Notes under the pieces: generated by a model
Database searches by the model: none
The model's input: only the letters and a program-made list of their open reading frames with translations
Told to the model about the DNA's origin: nothing
Origin: Aureimonas frigidaquae
Lineage (GTDB): Bacteria; Pseudomonadota; Alphaproteobacteria; Rhizobiales; Rhizobiaceae
NCBI RefSeq assembly: GCF_001463905.1
Contig: NZ_BBWR01000020.1
Span: 1 to 64,000 of the forward strand
Length of the DNA: 64,000 nt
Reading direction: 5' to 3'
Program-made: the position numbers and the translations under genes
Shown here: one piece after another, positions 8,647 to 19,238 of the stretch
Position numbering within the stretch: the first letter of the stretch is position 1
Layout of the letters: each line of letters starts with the position of its first letter

Positions 8647-10041
8647 TTACTCGCCCGGCCGGGTCATGGCGCGGGGATCGACGATGCGATCATATTCCTC
8701 ATGCGTGACGAAGCCGGAGGCGATCGCCTCGTCGCGCAGGGTGGTGCCCTTCTTGTGGGCCGTCTTGGCGATGGTCGCCGCATTGTCGTAGCCGATGGTC
8801 GGGGCCAGCGCCGTGACCAGCATCAGGCTCTGTTCCATCAGGGAGCGGATCCGCTCCTCATTGGCCTTGATGCCCTCCACGCAATGTTCGCGGAAGGAAT
8901 CCATTCCGTCCGCCAGGAGGCGGATGGAGGACAGGACGGCATTGGCAATGACCGGCTTGAAGACGTTCAGCTCGAAATGGCCCTGGCTCGCCCCCACGGT
9001 GACCGTGGTCTCGTGCCCGAAGACTTCCGCGGCCACCATGGTCAGCGCCTCGGCCTGGGTCGGGTTGACCTTGCCCGGCATGATCGAGGAACCGGGCTCG
9101 TTTTCGGGCAGGGACAACTCGCCCAGACCCGAACGCGGGCCCGAGCCCAGGAAACGGATATCGTTGGCGATCTTGAACAGGTCCGTCGCCAGTGCGTTCA
9201 AGGCGCCATGGAAGAAGGCCAGCGCCCCGTGCGAGGCGAGGGCCTCGAACTTGTTCTGCGCGGTGCGGAAGGGCGCACCGGTCAGGGAGGCGATCTCCTC
9301 GGCGAACTTGACGTCGAAGCCGACCGGCGAATTGAGGCCGGTGCCGACCGCCGTTCCACCCTGCGCCAGGGCGTAGACGCCGTCCAGCGCCGCATCGATG
9401 CGGCGGCGCGAAAGGGTCAGCGCGGCAGCATAGCCGGAAAATTCCTGGCCGAGCGTCACGGGCGTCGCATCCTGCGTGTGGGTGCGGCCGATCTTGATGA
9501 TATGGGCGAACTCCTGCGCCTTGGCGTCCAGGGCCGCTTCCAGCGCGCCGAGGGCCGGGATCAGCCGCTGGCCCGTTTCCAGCACGGTGGCGATGTGCAT
9601 GGCGGTCGGGAAGACGTCGTTGGACGATTGGCCCATATTCACGTGGTCGTTGGGGTGGACCGGCTTCTTGGAGCCGAGCTCCCCGCCGAGCATCTCGATG
9701 GCCCGGTTGGAAATGACCTCGTTGACGTTCATGTTCGTCTGGGTGCCGGAGCCGGTCTGATAGACGACCAGCGGGAAGTGATCGTCGAGCTTGCCGGAGA
9801 TCACCTCGTCGGCCGCCGTCTCGATGGCGTCGGCCAGCGCCTGGTCCAGCTTGCCCAGCCGGGCGTTGACGCGCGCGGCGGCCTTCTTGGCCAAGGCGAG
9901 CGCGTGGATGAGCGGCAATGGCTGACGATCGGTGCCGATCTTGAAGTTCATCAGCGAGCGTTCCGTCTGGGCGCCCCAGTAACGGTCCGTCGCCACCTCG
10001 ATGGCGCCGATGGAATCGGTCTCGCGTCGCGTGTTCGTCAT
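8647..10041 (-). CDS. fumC: Fumarate hydratase class II
   Basis: A 464-residue oxygen-stable, iron-free fumarase of the TCA cycle, interconverting fumarate and malate. The superfamily signature [11 protein letters not shown] is present around residue 316, with [18 protein letters not shown] near residue 95 and the [14 protein letters not shown] active-site stretch around 128. Its length matches the tetrameric class II enzymes. It is a single gene in its own transcription unit: the csbD-like gene upstream ends in a strong terminator. Confidence 0.96.
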   Translation of the reverse strand: MTNTRRETDSIGAIEVATDRYWGAQTERSLMNFKIGTDRQPLPLIHALALAKKAAARVNARLGKLDQALADAIETAADEVISGKLDDHFPLVVYQTGSGTQTNMNVNEVISNRAIEMLGGELGSKKPVHPNDHVNMGQSSNDVFPTAMHIATVLETGQRLIPALGALEAALDAKAQEFAHIIKIGRTHTQDATPVTLGQEFSGYAAALTLSRRRIDAALDGVYALAQGGTAVGTGLNSPVGFDVKFAEEIASLTGAPFRTAQNKFEALASHGALAFFHGALNALATDLFKIANDIRFLGSGPRSGLGELSLPENEPGSSIMPGKVNPTQAEALTMVAAEVFGHETTVTVGASQGHFELNVFKPVIANAVLSSIRLLADGMDSFREHCVEGIKANEERIRSLMEQSLMLVTALAPTIGYDNAATIAKTAHKKGTTLRDEAIASGFVTHEEYDRIVDPRAMTRPGE

Positions 10042-10163
10042 TCCCTATGGCTCCCGAAGAATCTTGGATGTCCGGGAATGGGGTATGCGCCATCGGGGCG
10101 GGCTAGTCGAGTTGCCGCAGTGTGCCGGGCGGCCTTAAAATCGGTTCAGGCCGGCATGGGACG

Positions 10164-10199
10164 AAAAAAAGGGCCGCCCTGCGAGCGCAGGGCGACCCT
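10164..10199 (-). terminator. Rho-independent terminator of the csbD-like gene
   Basis: Reading the minus strand, a 12-bp stem (one G-T pair) around a 6-base loop is followed directly by seven T residues. It begins 25 bases after the csbD-like stop codon. Confidence 0.85.
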
Positions 10200-10224
10200 T
10201 CGATAACCGGATTGCAGGCTGGCT

Positions 10225-10410
10225 TCAGCGGCCGACCTGGTCCTTCACGGCATCCTTGACCTTGCCGTAGTTCTTCTGCGTCTTGCCTTCGGCCTGATCG
10301 GCGAGACCTTCCGCCTGGAGGCGATCGTTGCCGACGGCCTTGCCGGCGGCTTCCTTGATCTTGCCGCCGATTTCCTTGGCGCCACCCTTGATCTCGTTCT
10401 TGTCGACCAT
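10225..10410 (-). CDS. CsbD-like stress protein
   Basis: A 61-residue, highly charged, lysine-rich protein of the CsbD family. The start [20 protein letters not shown] and the repeated G-K-x-K-[ED] pattern through to VKDQVGR match the family's two-repeat design. CsbD proteins are abundant in general stress responses, but their biochemical role is unknown. The gene stands alone between fumC and groEL, with its own strong terminator. Confidence 0.85.
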   Translation of the reverse strand: MVDKNEIKGGAKEIGGKIKEAAGKAVGNDRLQAEGLADQAEGKTQKNYGKVKDAVKDQVGR

Positions 10411-10545
10411 GTCGTGTCACTCCTGAATTAATCCGGCACGGCGCCGGTTTCGGGACTTACAACGGGAGGGCGCGAGTTTCGTTCCCGGGAAAGGATTACA
10501 AGTCCGTCATCTCCGCCAGCGGCCTTGCGAAGGGGCGTACCAACG

Positions 10546-10574
10546 AAAAAGGGGCCCGGAAAACCGGACCCCTT
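10546..10574 (-). terminator. Rho-independent terminator of groESL
   Basis: On the minus strand an 11-bp stem (AAGGGGTCCGG / CCGGGCCCCTT, one T-G pair) with a TTTT loop runs into TTTTTCG, 26 bases beyond the groEL stop. Confidence 0.88.
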
Positions 10575-10600
10575 CCTCTGTCTTGAGCGAGGCGTTGGAC

Positions 10601-12283
<1,683 letters not shown>

Positions 12284-12310
12284 TTAAAGGGAAGCGTGTT
12301 TAGCGCGAAT

Positions 12311-12607
12311 TCAGCCGACGATCCCGAGGATGTCGGATTCCTTCATGATGAGCAGGTCTTCGCCGCCGATCTTGATCTCAGTGCCGGACCACTTGCCGAA
12401 CAGCACGCGATCACCGGCCTTGACGTCCAGCGCAACGACCTTGCCGGACTCGTCGCGGGCACCCGCGCCGACGGCGACGATTTCGCCTTCCTGGGGCTTT
12501 TCCTTGGCCGAGTCGGGGATGATGATGCCACCGGCGGTCTTGTTCTCGGACTCCACGCGGCGCACGACGACTCGGTCATGCAGGGGACGGAAGTTCACGT
12601 TAGCCAT
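12311..12607 (-). CDS. groS: Co-chaperonin GroES (10 kDa)
   Basis: A 98-residue co-chaperonin that caps the GroEL ring. The N-terminal [15 protein letters not shown], the mobile-loop stretch [19 protein letters not shown] and the [15 protein letters not shown] ending are all typical. It is the first gene of the operon; groEL starts 75 bases after its stop. A heat-shock-type promoter and a CIRCE operator lie immediately upstream. Confidence 0.97.
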   Translation of the reverse strand: MANVNFRPLHDRVVVRRVESENKTAGGIIIPDSAKEKPQEGEIVAVGAGARDESGKVVALDVKAGDRVLFGKWSGTEIKIGGEDLLIMKESDILGIVG

Positions 12608-12668
12608 ATCGTCGAACCTTCACTTGTAGGGCGGGCCGAAACCCGTTCGGCATTCCGGCCCGGATGGA

Positions 12669-12695
12669 TTGGCACTCACCAGGGGGGAGTGCTAA
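12669..12695 (-). promoter_or_regulatory. CIRCE operator (HrcA site) of groESL
   Basis: The sequence TTGGCACTC-N9-GAGTGCTAA matches the CIRCE consensus TTAGCACTC-N9-GAGTGCTAA at all but one base. It lies 61 bases ahead of the groES ATG. CIRCE is bound by the repressor HrcA; no hrcA gene is in the window. Confidence 0.95.
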
Positions 12696-12703
12696 CGGCT
12701 CCG

Positions 12704-12733
12704 AGATAGGTGCGAGGGCCTCGATCTGTCAAG
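12704..12733 (-). promoter_or_regulatory. Heat-shock (RpoH-type) promoter of groESL
   Basis: On the minus strand CTTGACA (12727-12733) and CCTATCT (12704-12710) are separated by 16 bases. This fits the alphaproteobacterial RpoH pattern CTTG...CYTATNT and also a TTGACA -35. The predicted start of transcription falls just ahead of CIRCE, so a bound HrcA would cover the initial transcribed bases. Confidence 0.7.
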
Positions 12734-12883
12734 AACGCCTAATGAGCGGATACGAAGTTTTTTGCAGCTTTTCGCCCCTCGACGAGAGGGCGGACGGCCT
12801 CCGCACCGTTCCTTATGGTTGACGCCCGGCCGCCCGGAACGTAGGCCATCGCCGTCGCCGGTGGCAGGAGAAATGGACAGGGC

Positions 12884-13732
12884 ATGAACCGCATGAGCAC
12901 GACACCGCAGAGAATCGCAAGCTTGGCGCAGGTCGTGGGCGGCTACGATGTCGTCTTCTGCGATGTCTGGGGTGTCGTCCACAATGGCGAGGTGAAGAGC
13001 CCGCAGGCGGAATCGGCGCTGACGGCGGCACGGCAGGCCGGCGCCCGCGTCGTGCTCCTGACCAATTCGCCCCGCCCGGGCGAAGGGGTTCGCGCGCAGC
13101 TCGACGCGCTCACCTTCTCGCGCGATGCCTATGACGTCATCGTCACCTCCGGAGACGCGACCCGCGCGCTGATCGGGGAGGGGGTGCCCGAAATCTTCCA
13201 TCTGGGCGCCGAGCGCGATCTCGACATCTATTCCGGCCTCGGCGTCAGCCTCGTGCCCGAGGAGGCCGCCCGCCGCATCGTGGCGACGGGCCTGTTCCGG
13301 GACGAGGAAGAGACGCCGGCCGATTACCACGACATGCTGTCGCGCTTCGCCGCCCGCGGGCTGGAAATGGTCTGCGCCAACCCGGACGTCGTCGTGCACC
13401 GGGGCAACCGCCTGATCTATTGTGCCGGGGCGCTGGCCGCCGAATATGAGCGGATGGGCGGCACGGTGCTCTTTGCCGGCAAGCCGCACCGCCCGATCTA
13501 CGAGGTCGCGGCGCGCGCTTCGGAACTGGCGGGCGGGCGCGTCCTGTGCATCGGCGACGGGCTGAACACCGACATTCGCGGGGCCAACGCCTATGGGGCG
13601 GATGTGCTGCTGGTCGAGCACGGCATCCATGCCGAGGAACTCGCGCCGTTTGCGCAGGACATGGATGCCATGGCCGGGGAGTTGGCGCGCCGGCGCCTGT
13701 CGGCCACCTATGTGATCGGCACGCTTTCGTGA
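12884..13732 (+). CDS. HAD-superfamily class IIA hydrolase (TIGR01459 type)
   Basis: A 282-residue phosphatase-like protein. HAD motif I is FCDVWGVVHNG near residue 25, where the second acidic residue of the usual DxD is Trp, as in this subfamily. Motif II is LLTNSPRPG, the GKPHRPIYE lysine is near residue 203, and motif III is CIGDGLNTDIRGANAYG. A cap lies between motifs II and III. The substrate is unknown; relatives include sugar-phosphate and nucleotide phosphatases. Its 3' end overlaps the ribF start by 4 bases (GTGA), and the same order before ribF and ileS is usual in Hyphomicrobiales. A second Met three codons in is an alternative start. Confidence 0.85.
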   Translation: MNRMSTTPQRIASLAQVVGGYDVVFCDVWGVVHNGEVKSPQAESALTAARQAGARVVLLTNSPRPGEGVRAQLDALTFSRDAYDVIVTSGDATRALIGEGVPEIFHLGAERDLDIYSGLGVSLVPEEAARRIVATGLFRDEEETPADYHDMLSRFAARGLEMVCANPDVVVHRGNRLIYCAGALAAEYERMGGTVLFAGKPHRPIYEVAARASELAGGRVLCIGDGLNTDIRGANAYGADVLLVEHGIHAEELAPFAQDMDAMAGELARRRLSATYVIGTLS

Positions 13733-14727
13733 GCCTGAACGGGCCCCTGCGCTGCGAGACCGCGCGTGACCTGCCGCCCGCCTTGCGGGGCGGGGTGGTC
13801 GCCATCGGCAATTTCGACGGGGTCCATCGCGGTCATCAGGCGGTGATCGGCCACGCCCGGGACATCGCCACGCGCGAGGGACGGCCGCTCGTCTGCCTGA
13901 CCTTCGAGCCGCATCCGCGCACAGTCTTCCGGCCGGACCAGCCGGTGGCGCGCCTGACGCCGGCGCCGATCAAGGCGCAGCTCCTCGGGGCGCTCGGCTG
14001 CGACGCCGTGGTGGAGCAGAATTTCACCCGCAGCTTCGCGGCGGCCTCGGCCGACAGTTTCGTGACAGACAGCCTCGTCGATGCGCTGGGCGCGGCGCAT
14101 GTCGTCGTGGGGTACGACTTCCATTACGGCACGAGGCGGTCCGGTACGGCACAGACGCTGCGGGATGCGGGCGCCGCGCACGGTTTCGGCGTGAGCGTGG
14201 TGGACGCCTTCGACGACGAGGGCGGGGCGCTGGTTTCCTCCAGCCGCATCCGCTCCGATATCGAAGCCGGCGACATGGCCGGGGCCAACGCGCTGCTGGG
14301 CTATCGCTTCATGGTGGCGGGTGAGATCGTCCATGGCCGCAAGCTCGGCCGCACGCTCGGCTATCCGACGGCCAACATGACGCTCCCGGACGATACGATC
14401 CTGATGCACGGCATCTATGCCGTCGCCCTGCGGCGTCCCGGCGGCGGGGCACCGCTGCCGGGGGTGGCGAGCTTCGGCCGGCGGCCGACCTTCGACGACG
14501 GCGCGCCGCTCTTCGAAACCTTCCTGTTCGATTTTTCGGACCAGCTCTATGGCGAGCATGTCAGCGTCTCGATCTTCGCCCGGCTGCGGGGCGAGTTGCA
14601 GTTCGACGGGGTGGAGGCACTCGTCCGGCAGATGGACCAGGACAGCCTCGAGGCGCGGGCCGTCTTGGATGCGGCCACGCCCCTGTCGCCGCTCGATGCG
14701 CTCATGTCATTCGGCGGCGGGAACTGA
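13729..14727 (+). CDS. ribF: Bifunctional riboflavin kinase / FAD synthetase
   Basis: A 332-residue enzyme that makes FMN from riboflavin and then FAD. The N-terminal nucleotidyltransferase shows GNFDGVHRGH and SSSRIRSDIEAGD; the C-terminal riboflavin kinase shows GRKLGRTLGYPTANM and a ligand-binding SFGRRPTFDD. The start is a GTG overlapping the stop of the HAD gene (GTGA), chosen because upstream sequence in this frame is the HAD gene read out of frame. Length is close to the usual 310-330 residues. Confidence 0.94.
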   Translation: MSLNGPLRCETARDLPPALRGGVVAIGNFDGVHRGHQAVIGHARDIATREGRPLVCLTFEPHPRTVFRPDQPVARLTPAPIKAQLLGALGCDAVVEQNFTRSFAAASADSFVTDSLVDALGAAHVVVGYDFHYGTRRSGTAQTLRDAGAAHGFGVSVVDAFDDEGGALVSSSRIRSDIEAGDMAGANALLGYRFMVAGEIVHGRKLGRTLGYPTANMTLPDDTILMHGIYAVALRRPGGGAPLPGVASFGRRPTFDDGAPLFETFLFDFSDQLYGEHVSVSIFARLRGELQFDGVEALVRQMDQDSLEARAVLDAATPLSPLDALMSFGGGN

Positions 14728-14957
14728 ATTTCGCTTTATCGTCCCTGCGTCATGGACTAGACAGGCGCCTATGCGGCCCTTTCGACCTGCCACTCTGCGC
14801 ATCAGGCGAATTACCGGCCCGGCCTCGTGACCCCGCTGAACCGTTCGGGTGTCCGGAGCCGGGATGAGCAGCCCTGCGCGAGAACCCGCGCATAACTTGA
14901 CCCCGCGTGCCGCCCCGCACATGCCGCCGCCGGTGCGCTTCGACGAAAAGCCGAACG

Positions 14958-17918
14958 ATGACGCAAGACGCATTCGATTATTCCAGCACCCTCTACCTGC
15001 CGCGGACCGACTTTCCGATGCGCGCCGGCCTGCCGGAGGCCGAGCCGCGCTGGATCGAACGCTGGGAGGGGATGGACCTCTACGGCACGCTGCGGCAGGA
15101 ATCGGCCGGCCGGCCGAAATACGTCCTGCATGATGGTCCGCCCTATGCCAACGGCAACCTCCATATCGGGCATGCGCTGAACAAGATCCTGAAGGATGTG
15201 GTGACACGTTCCTTCCAGATGCGCGGCTATGATGCCAATTACGTGCCGGGCTGGGACTGCCACGGCCTGCCCATCGAATGGAAGATCGAGGAGCAGTACC
15301 GCGCCAAGGGGCGGAACAAGGACGAGGTGCCGATCAACGAGTTCCGCCAGGAATGCCGGGACTTCGCGACGCATTGGGTGGGCGTCCAGTCGGCCGAGTT
15401 CCGGCGGCTGGGCGTGGAGGGCGATTTCGCCAACCCCTACCTCACCATGGCCTTCGGCGCCGAGTCGGTGATCGCTGGCGAACTCCTCAAATTCGCCATG
15501 AGCGGCCAGCTCTACCGCGGCTCGAAGCCGGTCATGTGGTCGGTCGTGGAGCGCACGGCGCTGGCGGAGGCCGAGGTCGAGTATCACGACCACGAGTCCG
15601 ACACGATCTGGGCGCGCTTCCCGCTCCGTGCGGACGGGGACCTTGCGGGGGCCGCCGTCGTCATCTGGACGACGACACCCTGGACCATCCCCGGCAACCG
15701 GGCGATCACCTACAATCCCTCCGTCTCCTACGGGCTCTACGAGGTGACGGCCGAGGACGACGCTGCAGCGCCCCGCTGGGCCGCCAAGGGCCACCGCTAC
15801 GTGCTGGCGGATGCGCTCGCGGCCGAGGTCATGGCGAAGGGCCGGGTGCCGGAGGGCGGCTATACCCGGCTGCGCGGCCTTGCCGCCGAAGAGCTTGCCG
15901 GGCTTCTGGCCGATCATCCGCTGCGCGGCTGGCACCCGGAGGGTGCAGCCACCGGCGCGGGCGAGCCGTATTCTTTCCCAGTGCCGCTCCTCACCGGCGC
16001 GCATGTGACCGACGATGCGGGTACGGGCTTCGTCCACACCGCGCCCGGCCACGGCACGGAGGATTTCGAGGGCTTCATGGATGCGCGGCGCGCTCTGGAG
16101 GCGCGCGGCATCGATACGACCATTCCCTTCACCGTCGATGACGAGGGCTTCTACACGCGCGACGCGCCGGGCTTCGGCCCCGATGCCCCGGCAGGCGCGG
16201 CCCGCGTCCTGGACGACAAGGGACGCAAGGGTGATGCCAACCAGCGCGTCATCGACGCGCTCGTCGCGCAGGGGACGCTCGTGGCGCGCGGCCGGCTGAA
16301 GCATTCCTACCCGCATTCCTGGCGGTCCAAGAAGCCGGTCATCTACCGCAACACGCCGCAATGGTTCGTCCATATGGACAAGGATCTGGGCGGCGCCGGC
16401 GATACGCTCCGCGACCGGGCGCTGCGCGCCATCGACGACACGCGCTTCGTGCCGGCGACCGGCCAGAACCGGCTGCGCGGCATGATCGCCGACCGTCCGG
16501 ACTGGGTCCTGTCGCGCCAGCGCGCCTGGGGCGTGCCGATCTGCGTCTTCGTGGACGAGGCCGGCACCATCCTGAAGGATGAAGAGGTGAACGCCCGCAT
16601 CCTCGACGCCTTCCGGCAGGAGGGCGCCGACGCCTGGTTCGCCGAGGGCGCCAAGGAACGCTTCCTCGGCAACGGGCACGATGCCACGCGCTGGACGATG
16701 GTGCGCGACATTCTGGACGTGTGGTTCGACAGCGGCTGCACCCACGCCTTCTGCCTCGAGCAGCGGCCCGACCTGAAGTGGCCGGCGGACCTGTACCTGG
16801 AAGGCTCGGACCAGCATCGCGGCTGGTTCCACTCCTCGCTCCTGGAAAGCTGCGGCACGCGCGGCCGGGCGCCTTACGACGCCGTGCTGACCCACGGCTT
16901 CGTCATGGACGAGGACGGGCGGAAAATGTCCAAGTCGCTCGGCAACATCGTCACCCCGCAGGAGGTGATCCGCCAGTCGGGCGCCGATATCCTGCGGCTG
17001 TGGGTCGTCTCCTCGGACTATTCGGAGGATCTGCGGCTCGGCAAGACGATCCTGCAGACCAATGTGGATGCCTATCGCAAGCTGCGCAACACGGTGCGCT
17101 GGATGCTCGGCACCTTGGCGCACGATACGGGCCAAACCCTTCCCTTGAGCGAGATGCCGGAGCTGGAGCGGCTTATGCTGCACCGCCTGAGCGAGCTCGA
17201 CACGCTCATCAACCGCGCCTACGACGCCTTTGACTTCAAGCGGATCAGCCGCGCGCTCCTGGACTTTGCCGTGGTGGAGCTGTCGGCTTTCTACTTCGAT
17301 ATCCGCAAGGACGCGCTCTATTGCGACGCGCCCTCGTCCTTGCGCCGCCGTGCGTCCCTGCAGGTGGTGCGGGAGATCTTCGACCGGCTCGTCACCTGGA
17401 CGGCGCCGCTCCTGCCCTTCACCATGGAGGAAGCCTGGCTGGAGCGGTACCCGGAGGCGCGTTCGGTGCATCTGGAATCGTTCCGGCCCGTTCCGGCGGA
17501 CTGGCGCGACGAGGCGCTGGCCGAGCGCTGGCGCGGGCTGCGGCGCGTGCGGCGCGTCGTGACGGGCGCGCTGGAGGCGGAGCGCCGCGACAAGCGGATC
17601 GGCTCCTCGCTGGAGGCGGCGCCCATCGTCCATATCGAGGATGCGGCCCTGGCGGAGATGGTCGGCTCGGTCGACTTCGCCGAGATCGCCATCACCAGCG
17701 GCTTGAGCGTGACGCGGGATCCGGCACCGGCCGATGCGTTCCGGCTGGCGGACACGCCCGGCATCGCCGTCGTCAACCGCATGGCGGAAGGGCGCAAATG
17801 CGCCCGCTCCTGGAAGATCTCACCGGAGGTGGGCTCCGATCCGGAGTTTCCCGATGTGACCCCGCGGGATGCGCAGGCCCTGCGCGAGCTGCGTGAGGCG
17901 GGGGTGACGGTCGGCTGA
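14958..17918 (+). CDS. ileS: Isoleucine--tRNA ligase
   Basis: A 986-residue class I synthetase that charges tRNA-Ile and edits misactivated valine. The HIGH-type motif is in [17 protein letters not shown] near residue 58, the KMSKS loop is in [11 protein letters not shown], the editing domain lies between them with the threonine-rich [13 protein letters not shown], and the anticodon-binding helices follow. The C-terminus holds RKCARSW but I do not see a complete four-cysteine zinc finger as in E. coli. The start at 14958 aligns with the family; a Met 17 codons upstream is less likely. 230 bases separate it from ribF, with no recognisable riboswitch. Confidence 0.95.
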   Translation: MTQDAFDYSSTLYLPRTDFPMRAGLPEAEPRWIERWEGMDLYGTLRQESAGRPKYVLHDGPPYANGNLHIGHALNKILKDVVTRSFQMRGYDANYVPGWDCHGLPIEWKIEEQYRAKGRNKDEVPINEFRQECRDFATHWVGVQSAEFRRLGVEGDFANPYLTMAFGAESVIAGELLKFAMSGQLYRGSKPVMWSVVERTALAEAEVEYHDHESDTIWARFPLRADGDLAGAAVVIWTTTPWTIPGNRAITYNPSVSYGLYEVTAEDDAAAPRWAAKGHRYVLADALAAEVMAKGRVPEGGYTRLRGLAAEELAGLLADHPLRGWHPEGAATGAGEPYSFPVPLLTGAHVTDDAGTGFVHTAPGHGTEDFEGFMDARRALEARGIDTTIPFTVDDEGFYTRDAPGFGPDAPAGAARVLDDKGRKGDANQRVIDALVAQGTLVARGRLKHSYPHSWRSKKPVIYRNTPQWFVHMDKDLGGAGDTLRDRALRAIDDTRFVPATGQNRLRGMIADRPDWVLSRQRAWGVPICVFVDEAGTILKDEEVNARILDAFRQEGADAWFAEGAKERFLGNGHDATRWTMVRDILDVWFDSGCTHAFCLEQRPDLKWPADLYLEGSDQHRGWFHSSLLESCGTRGRAPYDAVLTHGFVMDEDGRKMSKSLGNIVTPQEVIRQSGADILRLWVVSSDYSEDLRLGKTILQTNVDAYRKLRNTVRWMLGTLAHDTGQTLPLSEMPELERLMLHRLSELDTLINRAYDAFDFKRISRALLDFAVVELSAFYFDIRKDALYCDAPSSLRRRASLQVVREIFDRLVTWTAPLLPFTMEEAWLERYPEARSVHLESFRPVPADWRDEALAERWRGLRRVRRVVTGALEAERRDKRIGSSLEAAPIVHIEDAALAEMVGSVDFAEIAITSGLSVTRDPAPADAFRLADTPGIAVVNRMAEGRKCARSWKISPEVGSDPEFPDVTPRDAQALRELREAGVTVG

Positions 17919-18020
17919 CCGTGACCCTTTGATTGTGGCCGGCGGTTCTGTAATTTCGCCGGAATTGCGTGTAAGGAGGCCTTTCGCTGTCGAAGGGTCG
18001 TCAACGAGGATCGGACGTTC

Positions 18021-18668
18021 ATGAGCATGACAATCGCAAGCCGCGCCACCCGTCTGGCCATGCTCGGTGCCTGCGGGTTCGCGCTCGCCGGCTGTGTCGG
18101 CCCGACCTACGGCACGGGCGCGACCCAGGGAGAGCAGTTGCTGAGCGATCTCGACAATCTCGTCTCCTTGGGCAGCACGACCAAGAAGGCCGATATCGCC
18201 TACCAGCCCCGCCCGGACCTCGTGAAGCCGAACGATCTGACGCGTCTGCCGCCCCCGCGTGAGGCGACCTCCGCCGCCAACGATCCGAACTGGCCCGTTT
18301 CCCCGGAGGTCCAGCGTGCCCGCCGCCTGGCCGCCGCGCAATCCACCGCCGGCGACGGCGCCCTGCCGGCCGATTACCGCACGGGCGTGCAGCCGCCGGC
18401 CGGCGGCAATACGCGCCTGGGCGACAGTGGGAGCTGGGTCGACCCGCGCGATCTGAGCCGCCAGGGACGCCAGGCCAAGACGGTGCAAGCCACCCAATAC
18501 GGCACGCCCGATCAGCGGCGCTACCTGTCGGAGCCGCCTACGGCCTACCGCCAGCCTGCAGCCTCCGCCCCGGTCGGCGACCAGGGTGTGGACGAAGAGG
18601 TCAAGCAGCGGCGCGCCGGTGGCACCAAGACGCTCGGCTCGCGCATTCGGGATGCGCTGCCCTTCTGA
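18021..18668 (+). CDS. Putative lipoprotein, unknown function
   Basis: A 215-residue protein with a lipoprotein signal: basic n-region, hydrophobic core and lipobox LAGC with Cys25 as the acylation site. The mature part is low in hydrophobic residues, rich in Pro, Arg and Gln, and probably largely disordered, ending in SRIRDALPF. No domain is recognised. Placement between ileS and the M16 peptidases is common in Hyphomicrobiales, in my recollection. The lack of an Asp at +2 suggests outer-membrane sorting if the Lol rules apply. It is convergent with tadA, 4 bases apart. Confidence 0.75.
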   Translation: MSMTIASRATRLAMLGACGFALAGCVGPTYGTGATQGEQLLSDLDNLVSLGSTTKKADIAYQPRPDLVKPNDLTRLPPPREATSAANDPNWPVSPEVQRARRLAAAQSTAGDGALPADYRTGVQPPAGGNTRLGDSGSWVDPRDLSRQGRQAKTVQATQYGTPDQRRYLSEPPTAYRQPAASAPVGDQGVDEEVKQRRAGGTKTLGSRIRDALPF

Positions 18669-18672
18669 TGCG

Positions 18673-19125
18673 TCAGCCGCCGCGGCGGTCCGCAAAGAAG
18701 CGCGTCAGGAGCGCGGCGCTCGCCTGTTCGGCGATGCCGCTATAGACCTCCGGCGCATGGTGGCAGGTCGGCTGGGCGTAGAAGCGCGCGCCGTGTTCCA
18801 CGCCGCCGCCTTTCAGATCGGCGGCGCCGAAGTAGAGCCGCCGGATCCGGGCAAAGGAAATGGCCGCCGCGCACATGGCGCATGGCTCCAGCGTCACATA
18901 CAGATCCGCGCCCGTCAGCCGTTCCTGGCCGAGGGCGGCACAGGCGCGGCGGATGGCCAGGATTTCCGCATGCGCCGTCGGATCGTTCAGGCTTCGCGTT
19001 TCGTTGCCGGCCCGCGCCAGGATGACGCCATCCAGCACGATGACGGCGCCGACGGGAACCTCACCGCGGGCCGCCGCCAGTTCCGCCTCGGCCAGGGCGG
19101 CTGCCATGAATTCGGATCCCTTCAC
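18673..19125 (-). CDS. tadA: tRNA(Arg) A34 adenosine deaminase
   Basis: A protein of about 150 residues that converts the wobble adenosine of tRNA-Arg(ACG) to inosine. The zinc and catalytic motifs are HAEILAI (His and Glu) and TLEPCAMCAAA (two Cys), with GEVPVGAVIV at the N-terminus and the MCAAAISFARIRRLYFGA stretch typical of TadA. A GTG start at 19125, after a GAGAGGGA sequence, aligns best with the family; an ATG at 19107 with AGGGA ahead is a close alternative. It is divergent from the pseudouridine synthase gene. Confidence 0.88.
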   Translation of the reverse strand: MKGSEFMAAALAEAELAAARGEVPVGAVIVLDGVILARAGNETRSLNDPTAHAEILAIRRACAALGQERLTGADLYVTLEPCAMCAAAISFARIRRLYFGAADLKGGGVEHGARFYAQPTCHHAPEVYSGIAEQASAALLTRFFADRRGG

Positions 19126-19238
19126 GCGGTTCCCTCTCGTTTGCGCGGCCTGGACCTGATAGTGCATTTTCAACCTTTGTGGGAAGCTCGGTCCGCCTGC
19201 CGGACCGCTTTCCGGATGCCAGATGGAATTGAACCAGC

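Noticed and set aside
14728-14957. Possible riboswitch or T-box leader of ileS
   Set aside because: No conserved motif or terminator-antiterminator pair could be found in these 230 bases.
14811-17633. A 940-codon minus-strand frame opposite ileS
   Set aside because: Antisense shadow of a gene with clear class I synthetase motifs.
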